DNA of 64,000 nt from Mycolicibacterium sp. CBMA 247 (GCF_009729095.1 NZ_VTGX01000005.1:124001-188000), one strand, 5' to 3'. Counted from the first letter of the stretch, positions 42,960 to 50,777 are shown. The notes: a model not told the origin generated them from the letters alone. Program-made: numbers and translations.

Positions 42960-44237
42960 TCAGCGCGCCGGCTGGTACGTGATGTGCAGCTCGGTCAGGC
43001 CGCGCAGGATGAACGTCGGCTCGTAGGTGTAGCGACGATCGTCGGCGGGGCCGTGAAACTGTTCGTCGATGCCGATATCGGCCATCCGGTCCAGGATCCG
43101 CTCCAGCGACACCCGGCCCTCGACGCGGGCCAGCGGGCCACCAGGGCAGCTGTGCACACCACGGCCGAACGCGATGTGTTCGCGAACGTTCTTGCGATCG
43201 AGGCTGAAAGTGTGCGGGTCCTCGAACCGGACCGGGTCGCGATTCACCGCGCCGGGGCACACCATGAGCGTCGTGCCGGCCGGCACGTCGACGTCACCGA
43301 GCCTGGTGTCTTTCTTGGCCAGCCGGAACTGACTCTTGACCGGGGCGTCCATCCGCAGTGCTTCCTCGACGAAGGTCGGGATGCGGCTACGGTCCTCGCG
43401 CAGCGCCTGCTGGATGTCCGGGCGGTCGCCGAGCACCCGCAGCGACGCCGAGAGCAGCTTGGTGGTGGTCTCCTGCCCGGCGGCGAACAGGAAGGTCGCC
43501 GAGCGCACGACGTCGATCACCTCCGGGGTGGAGCCATCCGGGTACTTCGCCGTGGCGAGCGCGGTGAGGACATCGTCGCGGGGATTCTCACGGCGGTCCT
43601 CCAGGTAGGCGACGAACTTGTCGTCCAGCCAGGCCAGCGGGTTCATCGCCAGCTGGTCGCCCTCCAGCGACCCGACGATGGCGCCCGGGCGCGGGGCGCC
43701 GAGCACGTGGCGGAACTCGTCGTGGTCGGATTCGGGCACGCCGAGCAGGTCGGCGATCACCAGCAGCGAGAACGGTTTGGCGTAAGCCGAGAGGAACTCG
43801 CACTTGCCGTCGGCGATGAAATCGTCGAGGCACTCATCGGCCAGGCGCCACATGAAGTCCTCGTTCTCCTTGAGCCGGCGGGGCGTCAGCAGCCGGTTCA
43901 GCAGGGAACGCGCGTCGGTGTGCTCGGGCGGATCCATGGTGACCATGTGCTCGAACATCGGCAGCTCCTTGCGGTGCTGCTCGATCTGCTCGCTGATGTC
44001 CGAACCCTCGGGGGTGAAGGGCAGCGGCGGGAACGGTCCGCCCACTGCGATGCACGACGAGAAGGTATCGGTGTCCTTGAGGACGGTGGTGGCCTCCTCG
44101 AACCCGGTGATCGCCATAACGCCGTAGTTCGGTTCCTTCACGACCGGACACTTGCTGCGCAGGTGGTCGAAGTAGGGGTGCGGGTCGGGTACCAGCGACT
44201 GATCGGTGAAGTAGTCGACGGTGTCGTAATCGGTCAT
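42960..44237 (-). CDS. cytochrome P450, paralog of the one at 20386
   Basis: ATG 44237 (MTDYDTVDYFTDQSLVPDP). 425 residues with I-helix FLFAAGQETTTKL, EEALR (ExxR) and heme motif FGRGVHSCPG. The same family as CYP 20386 along its full length. Its promoter faces the TetR gene across a 20-bp palindrome, so it is probably repressed by that regulator. It is a single-gene unit. Confidence 0.95.
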   Translation of the reverse strand: MTDYDTVDYFTDQSLVPDPHPYFDHLRSKCPVVKEPNYGVMAITGFEEATTVLKDTDTFSSCIAVGGPFPPLPFTPEGSDISEQIEQHRKELPMFEHMVTMDPPEHTDARSLLNRLLTPRRLKENEDFMWRLADECLDDFIADGKCEFLSAYAKPFSLLVIADLLGVPESDHDEFRHVLGAPRPGAIVGSLEGDQLAMNPLAWLDDKFVAYLEDRRENPRDDVLTALATAKYPDGSTPEVIDVVRSATFLFAAGQETTTKLLSASLRVLGDRPDIQQALREDRSRIPTFVEEALRMDAPVKSQFRLAKKDTRLGDVDVPAGTTLMVCPGAVNRDPVRFEDPHTFSLDRKNVREHIAFGRGVHSCPGGPLARVEGRVSLERILDRMADIGIDEQFHGPADDRRYTYEPTFILRGLTELHITYQPAR

Positions 44238-44317
44238 GGTGTGCGTTGCCTCCCGAAATCGATATGCGCTGCGGTGGTTTCGCGATGGGCTGCACCGCAC
44301 GAAGAACTTTCGCAAAT

Positions 44318-44337
44318 TGCTGAGCACCTGCTTAGCA
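44318..44337. promoter_or_regulatory. candidate TetR operator in P450/TetR divergon
   Basis: A 20-bp imperfect palindrome of the form TGCTNAGCANNTGCTNAGCA (16 of 20 positions symmetric), 80 bp upstream of the P450 start and 91 bp upstream of the TetR start. Confidence 0.65.
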
Positions 44338-44428
44338 TGACGGTAGAGTCGTGGTCAAGATCGCGTGGTGGGGCAGAAGTTACGATCGCCCAGGGGTTGT
44401 CGGGGGCAGGCCGTAAGGAGGATCGGGT

Positions 44429-45034
44429 ATGGCATCGGCGCGAAGGATCGGGGCGCCGGACGCGAAGAACCGGGTCGTGCTGCTCGACGCTGCCGAGCGG
44501 TTGATGATCGAGGAGGGGTACGTCGCGGTCACATCCCGCCGGGTGGCCGAGCGGGCCGGCCTCAAGCCCCAGTTGGTGCACTACTACTTCCGCACGATGG
44601 ACGACCTGTTCCTCGCGGTGTTCGTGCGACGCGCCGAGGAGGGTCTGGTGGTCCAGGCCGAGGCGCTGAAATCGCCACAGCCGCTGTGGGCGCTGTGGCG
44701 GTTGGGCATCGACCCCAGCGCGACCCGGCTGACCATGGAGATCATGGGCCTGGCCAACCATCGCAAGGCGTTGCGGGCCGAGATCGGCCGCTACGCCGAG
44801 CTGTTCCGTGACGAGCAGGCGAAGGCGATGACGGCGGCGCTTGACAGCTACGGCATCGACGTTTCCGAGGTGCCGCCCATCGTGTGGACCTTCATGGCGG
44901 CCAGCGTGTCGCGGGTGATGGTCATGGAGCAGGCGCTGGGCATGTCGTCGGGGCACGCTGAGGTGCTGCAGTTCTGCGAGGACTGGCTGCGGCGCCTGGA
45001 AGGCGAGCCGCAGCCGTTGGAATTGCCGGCCTGA
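44429..45034 (+). CDS. TetR family transcriptional regulator
   Basis: ATG 44429 follows AAGGAGG. 201 residues; helix-turn-helix near 28-55 (TSRRVAERAGLKPQLVHYYF). The C-terminal domain is helical with no cysteine-based sensor. Divergent from the P450 gene, with the palindrome at 44318-44337 as likely shared operator. Ligand probably the P450 substrate or product (inference). Confidence 0.92.
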   Translation: MASARRIGAPDAKNRVVLLDAAERLMIEEGYVAVTSRRVAERAGLKPQLVHYYFRTMDDLFLAVFVRRAEEGLVVQAEALKSPQPLWALWRLGIDPSATRLTMEIMGLANHRKALRAEIGRYAELFRDEQAKAMTAALDSYGIDVSEVPPIVWTFMAASVSRVMVMEQALGMSSGHAEVLQFCEDWLRRLEGEPQPLELPA

Positions 45035-45141
45035 CGCTCTCGCCCGGCCGGCGCTGGCTGGTGTCCCGGCGGAAGCCCGCCGGGAGGGAAACAGCATTTT
45101 CATATTGTAGAACCGGATTTTCAATCACGTGCGCGCATGCG

Positions 45142-45171
45142 TTGACGGGGGTTGTTGTTTGGCGTTACCGT
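45142..45171 (+). promoter_or_regulatory. sigma-A-type promoter of the COX3-like operon
   Basis: TTGACG (45142-45147) and TACCGT (45166-45171) with an 18-bp spacer match mycobacterial -35 and TANNNT -10 elements. Start of transcription is expected near 45178. Confidence 0.65.
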
Positions 45172-45178
45172 CACCGAG

Positions 45179-45192
45179 TAGCCGATCGGCTA
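45179..45192. promoter_or_regulatory. perfect 14-bp palindrome at the transcription start
   Basis: TAGCCGATCGGCTA, a perfect palindrome immediately downstream of the predicted -10. A repressor bound here would block initiation. Confidence 0.6.
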
Positions 45193-45223
45193 GTCGCAGG
45201 TCGACGGAAGGCGCAACGGACTG

Positions 45224-45967
45224 ATGAGCACCAAGGCGCAATGGATCAGCCTCTGGATCACGCCGTTTTTCGGCGGGGTCCTGCTGCTGGGGCTGCTGGC
45301 GTTTCCCGGGTTCTGGCCACCGATGTCACCGGACCTCAGCGCCGAGGAGGTTGCCGAGTTCTTCCGCCAGAACAGCGCGATGATCCGGTTCAGCATGATC
45401 ACGGTGAATCTGTGCGCGATCATGCTGGTCCCGTTCTTCATGGTCATCGTCGTCCAGATGAAGCGGATGGCGACACCCAGCGCGGTGCTGGCTTACGCCT
45501 ATCTCGCGGCGGTGGCCAACGGCGCCACGCTGTTGGCGATCGCCGATATCTTCTGGCTGGTGGCGGCGTTCCGCCCGGACCGCAATCCCGAACTCACCCA
45601 ACTGCTCAACGATCTGGCGTGGCTGATCTTCATCGCCCCGGTGGGCATGGTGGTCGTGGGGCAGATCTGTCTGGCGCTGGCCGTGCTGCTCGACGCCGGC
45701 GAACATCCGGTGTTCCCGCGATGGGTGGCACCGTTCAGCTTGGCGACCGCCGCGGCCATGGCACCCGCGGCCTGCGCGGTGGTCTTCCGGACCGGTCCGC
45801 TGGCCTGGGACGGCGCCATCTCGTTCTGGCTGCGCAACATCGTCTTCGCGGTCTTCATCGCGGTGATGTTCGGGGTGCTGCGGTCCGCCATCGCGCGTCA
45901 GGACCGGGCCGAACGGCGGAGTCCCGCGCCCGTCGTCGAGCCGGTCAGAACTGAGCCGGCCGGATGA
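45224..45967 (+). CDS. polytopic membrane protein, unknown family (paralog of next)
   Basis: 247 residues from ATG 45224 after GGAAGG. About six hydrophobic segments (WITPFFGGVLLLGLLAFPGF, SMITVNLCAIMLVPFFMVIV, VAPFSLATAAAMAPAACAVV and others). A conserved FRPDRNPELTQLLNDL is shared with the next protein (YRPDRNPELVAMLYDL), so they are tandem paralogs that may form a heterodimer. No heme-ligand pattern is obvious. It leads a four-gene operon ending in COX3- and COX4-like subunits. Function not recognised. Confidence 0.8.
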   Translation: MSTKAQWISLWITPFFGGVLLLGLLAFPGFWPPMSPDLSAEEVAEFFRQNSAMIRFSMITVNLCAIMLVPFFMVIVVQMKRMATPSAVLAYAYLAAVANGATLLAIADIFWLVAAFRPDRNPELTQLLNDLAWLIFIAPVGMVVVGQICLALAVLLDAGEHPVFPRWVAPFSLATAAAMAPAACAVVFRTGPLAWDGAISFWLRNIVFAVFIAVMFGVLRSAIARQDRAERRSPAPVVEPVRTEPAG

Positions 45968-46719
45968 ACACGGCAACAACCGAATTGGTAACAGGCACGG
46001 CCCGGCTGCACTGGACCCGCAGGCCCAAGATCGACCAGTGGATCAGCTGGTGGACGATCCCGGTGTTCTACAACATCTTCGGCCTGATCTTCGTGGTGCT
46101 GACCCGGGTGATGCCGCCGCCGCGTCCCGACGTGGGACCGGATCAGATCGTGGCCTTCTTCACCGAGCATTCGCTGAGTATCCGAATCGGTTTCGGCCTG
46201 CTGATGATCTTCATCGGGTTTACCGGATTTGCCAACGGGCTGATCGCTTTTCAGATCAAGCGGATGTCGGTGGCGCCGGTATTCTCCTACGCCTACATCG
46301 CATCGCTGGCCGTCGGGGCGGTGCCCGGCTGCCTGTTCGCCGCGTTCGCGTTCGTCGCCGCGGCCTACCGGCCCGATCGCAATCCGGAACTCGTCGCGAT
46401 GCTGTACGACCTGGGACTGCTGTCCTTCGTCGGCTCGCTGGGGTGCTTCGCCACTCAGAACATGGTTCTGGCGCTGGCGATCTTCCTGGACCGCAACGAC
46501 GTACTCCCGAAATGGCTTGCCTACATGTCGATCTGGATGATCGTCACCGAACTGCTGGCCGGCCCGGTCTTCGTCTTCAAGTCCGGGCCGCTGGCCTGGA
46601 ACGGGTCCATCAGCTTCTACATCGGCACCGTGATCTTCGTCCTGTGGGAGGTCTGCATCATCGTCCTGCTCTTCCGCGCCATCAAACGACAGCCCGCCGC
46701 CGAGTTGGTCGCGGACTGA
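45964..46719 (+). CDS. polytopic membrane protein, unknown family (paralog of previous)
   Basis: 251 residues; ATG overlaps the previous stop (ATGA) and its own stop shares a base with the COX3-like ATG. Segments FYNIFGLIFVVLTRVM, SIRIGFGLLMIFIGFTGF and ISFYIGTVIFVLWEVCIIVL indicate about six helices. FKSGPLAWNGSISF matches FRTGPLAWDGAISF of its paralog. Tight coupling implies a complex with the next gene products. Confidence 0.8.
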   Translation: MNTATTELVTGTARLHWTRRPKIDQWISWWTIPVFYNIFGLIFVVLTRVMPPPRPDVGPDQIVAFFTEHSLSIRIGFGLLMIFIGFTGFANGLIAFQIKRMSVAPVFSYAYIASLAVGAVPGCLFAAFAFVAAAYRPDRNPELVAMLYDLGLLSFVGSLGCFATQNMVLALAIFLDRNDVLPKWLAYMSIWMIVTELLAGPVFVFKSGPLAWNGSISFYIGTVIFVLWEVCIIVLLFRAIKRQPAAELVAD

Positions 46720-47312
46720 TGGCGGTCATCGGGCGCCGGGCCGCGCTGCGGGCCGAACCACGGTCCGTGCATCTGCCCAGCGACGGCAACATGTGGGTGT
46801 TCGTACTGGGCGATTTCGTCATCTTCTCCAGCTACTTCATCGTGTTCATGGTCTACCGCAATCAGCAGCATGTGCTGTTTCTGGAGTCCCAGCGTCACCT
46901 CAGCCTGACCGTCGGTGTGATCAACACGCTTGTGCTGCTGGCCAGTTCGTGGTTCGTGGCCCAGGGCGTGGTCGCCACCAGGGCCGGCAGTTTTCAACGG
47001 GCGATGCGGCTGACCCTGCTCGGCGGGGCCTGCGGCGTGGTGTTCGCGGTGGTCAAGGCCTACGAGTGGTCGACGAAAATCGCTGCTGGACTGACCTTTC
47101 CGCACAACGACTTCTTCATGTTCTATTACCTGTTGACCGGCGTGCACCTGTTCCACGTGGCGCTTGGTCTGGTGTTCCTCGGTGTGGTGTATTTCGAGCT
47201 GCGCAATCCCGCGCAGCGCCGGGTATCGATGGTCGAGACCGGGGCGACCTACTGGCACATGGTGGATCTGTTGTGGGTCGCCATTTTCGCGCTGGTCTAT
47301 GTCTTGAGGTGA
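46719..47312 (+). CDS. cytochrome c oxidase subunit III-like (NorE/CtaE-type) protein
   Basis: 197 residues, five transmembrane helices, with the COX3 patterns DGNMWVFVLGDFVIFSSYF near residue 25 and the C-terminal GVHLFHVALGLVFLG...WHMVDLLWVAIFALVYVL. This is the length of mycobacterial CtaE. No subunit I or II gene is adjacent, so it is an orphan subunit of the NorE type. With the COX4-like gene it may work in an accessory oxidase or NO reductase maturation (inference). Confidence 0.88.
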   Translation: MAVIGRRAALRAEPRSVHLPSDGNMWVFVLGDFVIFSSYFIVFMVYRNQQHVLFLESQRHLSLTVGVINTLVLLASSWFVAQGVVATRAGSFQRAMRLTLLGGACGVVFAVVKAYEWSTKIAAGLTFPHNDFFMFYYLLTGVHLFHVALGLVFLGVVYFELRNPAQRRVSMVETGATYWHMVDLLWVAIFALVYVLR

Positions 47313-47316
47313 TGAG

Positions 47317-47607
47317 GTGACGGTAACAACCCAGGCAGGCGAGCAGCGGCGGATCACCTATGTGTGGCTGTTCCTGTCGGTGATCACGGTGGTGTCGTGG
47401 TGGGTCGGCCACCTCGGTGGCGGTGGGGCCCAGGTCGGGGCCAGTGTGCCCATCACCGTCGTGGTACTCGCATTGGCGGTGCTGAAGTCGCGGCTGATCA
47501 TCGGGCACTTCATGGAGGTCCGCACCGCGCCCGCGTGGCTGCGCATCGGCACAGACGTGTGGCTGGCCGTGCTGTGGGGTGCGGTGCTGGTGATCTATTT
47601 GTGGTGA
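47317..47607 (+). CDS. prokaryotic cytochrome c oxidase subunit IV-like (NorF-like) protein
   Basis: 96 residues from GTG 47317. Three hydrophobic segments (ITYVWLFLSVITVVSWWVG, ASVPITVVVLALAVLKSRLI, TDVWLAVLWGAVLVIYLW) with HFMEVRTAP between, the layout of the COX4_pro family. Four bases after the COX3-like gene. Last gene before a 29-bp perfect hairpin. Confidence 0.85.
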   Translation: MTVTTQAGEQRRITYVWLFLSVITVVSWWVGHLGGGGAQVGASVPITVVVLALAVLKSRLIIGHFMEVRTAPAWLRIGTDVWLAVLWGAVLVIYLW

Positions 47608-47613
47608 CTCCTG

Positions 47614-47681
47614 TTGCGCGAGCAGACGTAAAACTGCCCCAACACAACGGTTTTGGGGCAGTTTTACGTCTGCTCGCGCAA
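47614..47681. terminator. 29-bp perfect inverted repeat between convergent genes
   Basis: Arms 47614-47642 and 47653-47681 are perfectly complementary, with a 10-base loop. The arms contain GCGAGCAGACG / CGTCTGCTCGC, as at 20303-20362, so it is a dispersed element as well as a likely bidirectional terminator. Confidence 0.9.
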
Positions 47682-47686
47682 GAAAA

Positions 47687-48832
47687 CTAGAGCGAGAGAA
47701 TCGTCGCCGAGGCGGTGCCCGGCGCTCCGTAGACCTGAGCCAGGCCGACCCGCGGATTACCCGGAACCTGTCGCTCGCCTGCCTCGCCGCGCAGCTGGCG
47801 TACCAGCTCGTGCATCTGGCGAAGCCCTGAGGCGCCTATCGGCTCCCCGTTGGCGATCAGGCCGCCGTCGGTGTTGACCGGGATCGATCCGCCGATCTCG
47901 GTGGCGCCGTCGACCAGCAGCTTCTCCTGCTCACCATCGGCGCACAGACCGGTCTCGGCCATATGGATCACCTCGGCGCCGGCGTCGGTGTCCTGCAGCT
48001 GGGCGATGTCGACGTCTTCCGGGCCGATGCCTGCGGCCTCATAGGCGGCCTTGGCCGCGTACACCGTCGGCGAGGGATCCTCATCGAGCGGCGCGGAGGT
48101 GGCGTGCACCTCGTACGCCCCGTAGGTGCGGGTGCGAATCTCGCTGGCCCGCACGTACACCGGCTTGTCGGTGTATTTGTGTGCGATGTCGGCACGGCAC
48201 ATGATCACGGCCGCGGCGCCCTCGTCGGGAGCGCAGAACATGTACTGCCGCAGCGGGTAGTTCAGCACCGGCGAGGCCATGATCTCCTCGACGGAGATCT
48301 CCTTGCGCCGGAACGCGTTCGGGTTCAGTTCACCGTTGCGGAAGTTCTTGTTGGCCACCCGCGCCAGCGTCTCTTCGGAGATGTTGTGCTTGTGGAGGTA
48401 GTGGTTGGCCTTCATGCCGAAGAACTTGGTGGTGACGAACTGGCCGTTCTCGGCATACCACTGCGGCAGGGCGAGTTTGGCCGGGTCGTCGGTGAATGCG
48501 CCGCGCGGGTGCTTGTCCAGACCGATCGCGATGCCGATGTCGTACTTGCCCAACCGGATGGTGTCGGCGGTCTGCTGGATCGCGCTGGCCGCGGTGGCGC
48601 ATGCATTGAACACGTTGGTGAACGTGATGCCGGTGAGGCCGACCAGGCGGGTGACCGCATCGGGATTCGACACCTCATAGCTGCCGCCGAAGCCGAACTG
48701 GATGTCTTTCCATTGCAGCCCGGCGTCATCGAGCGCGAACTGAATCGCCTCGGCGCCCATCTCCATCGCAGTCTTGTCGAATCGGCCGAACGGGTGCAGT
48801 CCGACGCCGATGATGGCTACATCATTGCTCAT
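47687..48832 (-). CDS. thiolase-fold lipid-transfer (Ltp)-type protein, probable retro-aldolase
   Basis: 381 residues of the SCP2-thiolase-like group. The nucleophile-position Cys is present (FNACATAASA), but the usual GHP His is Glu (GEPIGASG) and the C-terminal catalytic Cys region reads VYGAPGTAS with Tyr. Loss of these residues argues against Claisen thiolysis. It fits Ltp-type enzymes that, with a DUF35 partner, cleave beta-hydroxyacyl-CoA of steroid side chains by retro-aldol reaction. The next upstream gene encodes such a DUF35 protein, 37 bp away. Confidence 0.88.
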   Translation of the reverse strand: MSNDVAIIGVGLHPFGRFDKTAMEMGAEAIQFALDDAGLQWKDIQFGFGGSYEVSNPDAVTRLVGLTGITFTNVFNACATAASAIQQTADTIRLGKYDIGIAIGLDKHPRGAFTDDPAKLALPQWYAENGQFVTTKFFGMKANHYLHKHNISEETLARVANKNFRNGELNPNAFRRKEISVEEIMASPVLNYPLRQYMFCAPDEGAAAVIMCRADIAHKYTDKPVYVRASEIRTRTYGAYEVHATSAPLDEDPSPTVYAAKAAYEAAGIGPEDVDIAQLQDTDAGAEVIHMAETGLCADGEQEKLLVDGATEIGGSIPVNTDGGLIANGEPIGASGLRQMHELVRQLRGEAGERQVPGNPRVGLAQVYGAPGTASATILSL

Positions 48833-48851
48833 GGTGTTGCCTCCTATCTTC

Positions 48852-48877
48852 TGCTCTTCGCGCGAGCGCTCATCGGG
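48852..48877. repeat. dispersed repeat between DUF35 and thiolase-fold genes
   Basis: TGCTCTTCGCGCGAGCGCTC followed by ATCGG; it spans the DUF35 stop codon. Related sequences form the repeat units at 25490-25554 and 51268-51322. Confidence 0.65.
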
Positions 48878-49307
48878 TCACCGGCTGGAAGGCGAAGGTG
48901 ACGAGCTCGTTCCCGTCTTCGTCGGTGGTGAACGGGATCATGGCGAGTTCGACGTCCATGCCGAATTGCAGTGTGGCGGGGTCGTTTTCGGTGAGGCGGC
49001 CTTCGACGCGGATGACTGGGCCGGTGTCGTCGGCAAGTTCGACCAGGCCGACGCCGAAGGGGGTGAAGTCTTTACCGGTGGGTCCCTTGTAGGGGGCTCC
49101 GGGTGGGAAGCCTTGGGTGGTCCAGGCGATGACGGTGCCGCGCCGGGGCAGCAGGGCCTGTTCGGTGTTGCCGCCGGAGCATTTGGGGCAGCGGGCTTGG
49201 GCCGGGAAGGTGGTGGCGGTGCAGTCGGTGCAGCGGCTGCCGATCAGTTGGGGTTCGGCGTCGGGCCACGTCGAAATCTCGGGCGCCAGAGCTTTCTGAG
49301 TTGACAC
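48870..49307 (-). CDS. DUF35 / Zn-ribbon OB-fold protein
   Basis: 145 residues. A rubredoxin-like zinc ribbon (SRCTDCTATTFPAQARCPKC, near 30-50) precedes an OB-fold (VIAWTTQGFPPG, VEGRLTENDPATLQFGMDVE). Such proteins bind Ltp-type thiolase homologs and donate or position acyl-CoA, as ChsH2 does with Ltp2. There is no MaoC-like domain here, unlike the ChsH1-ChsH2 system. An everted GAGAAY pair lies 25 bp upstream, shared with the VOC gene. Confidence 0.92.
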   Translation of the reverse strand: MSTQKALAPEISTWPDAEPQLIGSRCTDCTATTFPAQARCPKCSGGNTEQALLPRRGTVIAWTTQGFPPGAPYKGPTGKDFTPFGVGLVELADDTGPVIRVEGRLTENDPATLQFGMDVELAMIPFTTDEDGNELVTFAFQPVTR

Positions 49308-49332
49308 GTCGCTGACGATAATCGGAAATGCA

Positions 49333-49351
49333 ATTCTCGTCTAGTGAGAAC
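49333..49351. promoter_or_regulatory. everted GAGAAY pair in DUF35/VOC divergon
   Basis: ATTCTC-GTCTAGT-GAGAAC, 7-bp spacer, 25 bp from the DUF35 ATG and 56 bp from the VOC GTG. Confidence 0.6.
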
Positions 49352-49407
49352 CGACTCCCGGTAGTCTCGTGGCGGCAGTTGAGACGGCGCGAATCGATGG
49401 AGGCAGC

Positions 49408-49932
49408 GTGAGCAAGGTTCTACCCGGGGAGGTCCGCCAGATTGGATATGTGGTCACCGATCTGGACGACGCGATATCAGGCTGGCTGAAGATGGGCGTC
49501 GGCCCGTGGTTCGTGATCCGCAACCTGCCACAGCGCGTCACCTATCGCGACGCGCCCTGCGAGGTGAAGCTTTCGCTCGCGCTGTCGAACAGCGGTGACC
49601 TGCAGATCGAGTTGATCCAACAACTCGATGAGACGCCCAGCATCTTCACCGAGTTTCTGGCCGACGCCGGAACCGGTGGCTTTCACCAACTCGCCTACTG
49701 GGCAGCCGATTTCGATACGGCAATGGCCAAGCTCGCCGAGGCCGGCTGGCCTCTGGTGTGGTCGGGCGGGGAGGGGGAGGGCGTGCGCTTCGCTTACTTC
49801 GAGCCACCGACCGGGGCCTCGATCGTGGAGATCATGGAGTTGACCGAGTCCTCAGCCGGCATGGCCGCCTATGTGCGTCAGCAGGTCGCCGGCTGGGACG
49901 GCAGCGATCCGGTCCGGGAGTTGGGCGCCTGA
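49408..49932 (+). CDS. VOC (glyoxalase/dioxygenase) superfamily protein
   Basis: GTG 49408 (VSKVLPGEVRQIGYVV) has GGAGG just upstream; ATG-type starts to 49369 lack one. 174 residues with the paired beta-alpha-beta-beta-beta modules of VOC proteins: RQIGYVVTDLDDAISGW at the start, IELIQQLDETPS, GFHQLAYWAADFDTAMAKL, and GASIVEIMEL, with candidate metal residues Glu/His. Related to methylmalonyl-CoA epimerase or glyoxalase-like proteins. Exact reaction unknown; context suggests handling of an acyl-CoA or ketone intermediate. Confidence 0.82.
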   Translation: MSKVLPGEVRQIGYVVTDLDDAISGWLKMGVGPWFVIRNLPQRVTYRDAPCEVKLSLALSNSGDLQIELIQQLDETPSIFTEFLADAGTGGFHQLAYWAADFDTAMAKLAEAGWPLVWSGGEGEGVRFAYFEPPTGASIVEIMELTESSAGMAAYVRQQVAGWDGSDPVRELGA

Positions 49933-49941
49933 AGTGCCCTC

Positions 49942-50002
49942 GCCGAAACTGTATTCCAGCAGGCCAGTACTCGAACTTTTTCTTCCGGAATACAGTTTCG
50001 GC
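49942..50002. terminator. inverted repeat between convergent VOC and crotonase genes
   Basis: GCCGAAACTGTATTCC (49942-49957) pairs perfectly with GGAATACAGTTTCGGC (49987-50002); loop of 29 bases. Confidence 0.65.
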
Positions 50003-50022
50003 CGGATGGCTGGTGGCCGGGC

Positions 50023-50751
50023 CTACTTGTTCTTGTCCTTATCCTTGTTCATCACCTTGTCCGCGGCGGCCCAATGCTCGTCGGAGCACCAGAGCCGCGC
50101 GAAAGCGGCCACCGCCTCGGTGGTGGGTACTCCGTTGATGACCCGCTTGACCTCACCGGCCTGACGGCGGGCCAGTAACTGCGCCGTCGACCGCCAGGTC
50201 TCGGCGAATTCGGAGCGGGGCACCACCTGGTCGATCAGGCCGACCTGCTCGGCCTCGTGCGCGCTGAGAATCCGGCCGGTTCCGGCCAGCAGCAATGCCC
50301 GGCTGCGGCCGACCAGGGCGGCAAGGCGCTCGGCGCCGCCCCAGGCCGGCATGATTGCCAGCGCCACCTGGTTGAAGCCGATCCTGATGTCGTCAGCGGC
50401 AATTCGGATGTCCGCAGCCACCGCGACCTCGGCCCCGCCGCCCAGGGCGTGTCCGTTGAGCGCAGCGATGACCGGTCCGTCAAAGCCTGCGATGCGGTCG
50501 CAGATCGTGCGCATCCGCCAGGCCATCTCCGAGGCCTCGAGCTCGGTGCGCAGCGCTGCCAGTTCCTTGAGGTCGCCCCCGGAGACGAAGGCCCGGTCGC
50601 CGCCGCCGGTGATCACCAATGCGGACGCGCCGACGGCTCCATCCAACGCCTTGTTCAGCGCATCCATGGTGTCCAGCGAGATGGCGTTGCGTGCCTGCGG
50701 CCGGTCGATCGTGATGACCGCCAGTTCGCCGTCGATTTCGAGGTCGACCAT
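50023..50751 (-). CDS. crotonase-fold protein lacking both hydratase glutamates
   Basis: ATG 50751 (MVDLEIDGELAVITIDRPQ); the frame open to 52278 is an artefact. 242 residues with the crotonase oxyanion-hole motif NGHALGGGAEVAVAADIRIA. Aligning by eye with rat enoyl-CoA hydratase, the two catalytic Glu positions are Gln (GFNQVAL) and Leu (RALLLAGTG). It is therefore probably not a simple hydratase; isomerase, decarboxylase, hydrolase or a non-catalytic role are open. Divergent from an acyl-CoA synthetase over an everted GAGAAT pair. C-terminus is Lys/Asp-rich (NKDKDKNK). Confidence 0.88.
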   Translation of the reverse strand: MVDLEIDGELAVITIDRPQARNAISLDTMDALNKALDGAVGASALVITGGGDRAFVSGGDLKELAALRTELEASEMAWRMRTICDRIAGFDGPVIAALNGHALGGGAEVAVAADIRIAADDIRIGFNQVALAIMPAWGGAERLAALVGRSRALLLAGTGRILSAHEAEQVGLIDQVVPRSEFAETWRSTAQLLARRQAGEVKRVINGVPTTEAVAAFARLWCSDEHWAAADKVMNKDKDKNK

Positions 50752-50777
50752 AAACGTTCTCCAGTTCCGGGATTGGC

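Noticed and set aside
42945..44504. Long open frame antisense to the P450 at 42960
   Set aside because: It is the mirror of a strong P450 gene in GC-rich DNA; composition is Arg/Val/Gly-rich without domains. The same applies to 3708-4949, 14363-16039, 15678-17273, 38033-39427, 52321-54018, 54175-55275, 58263-59471 and 62249-63979.
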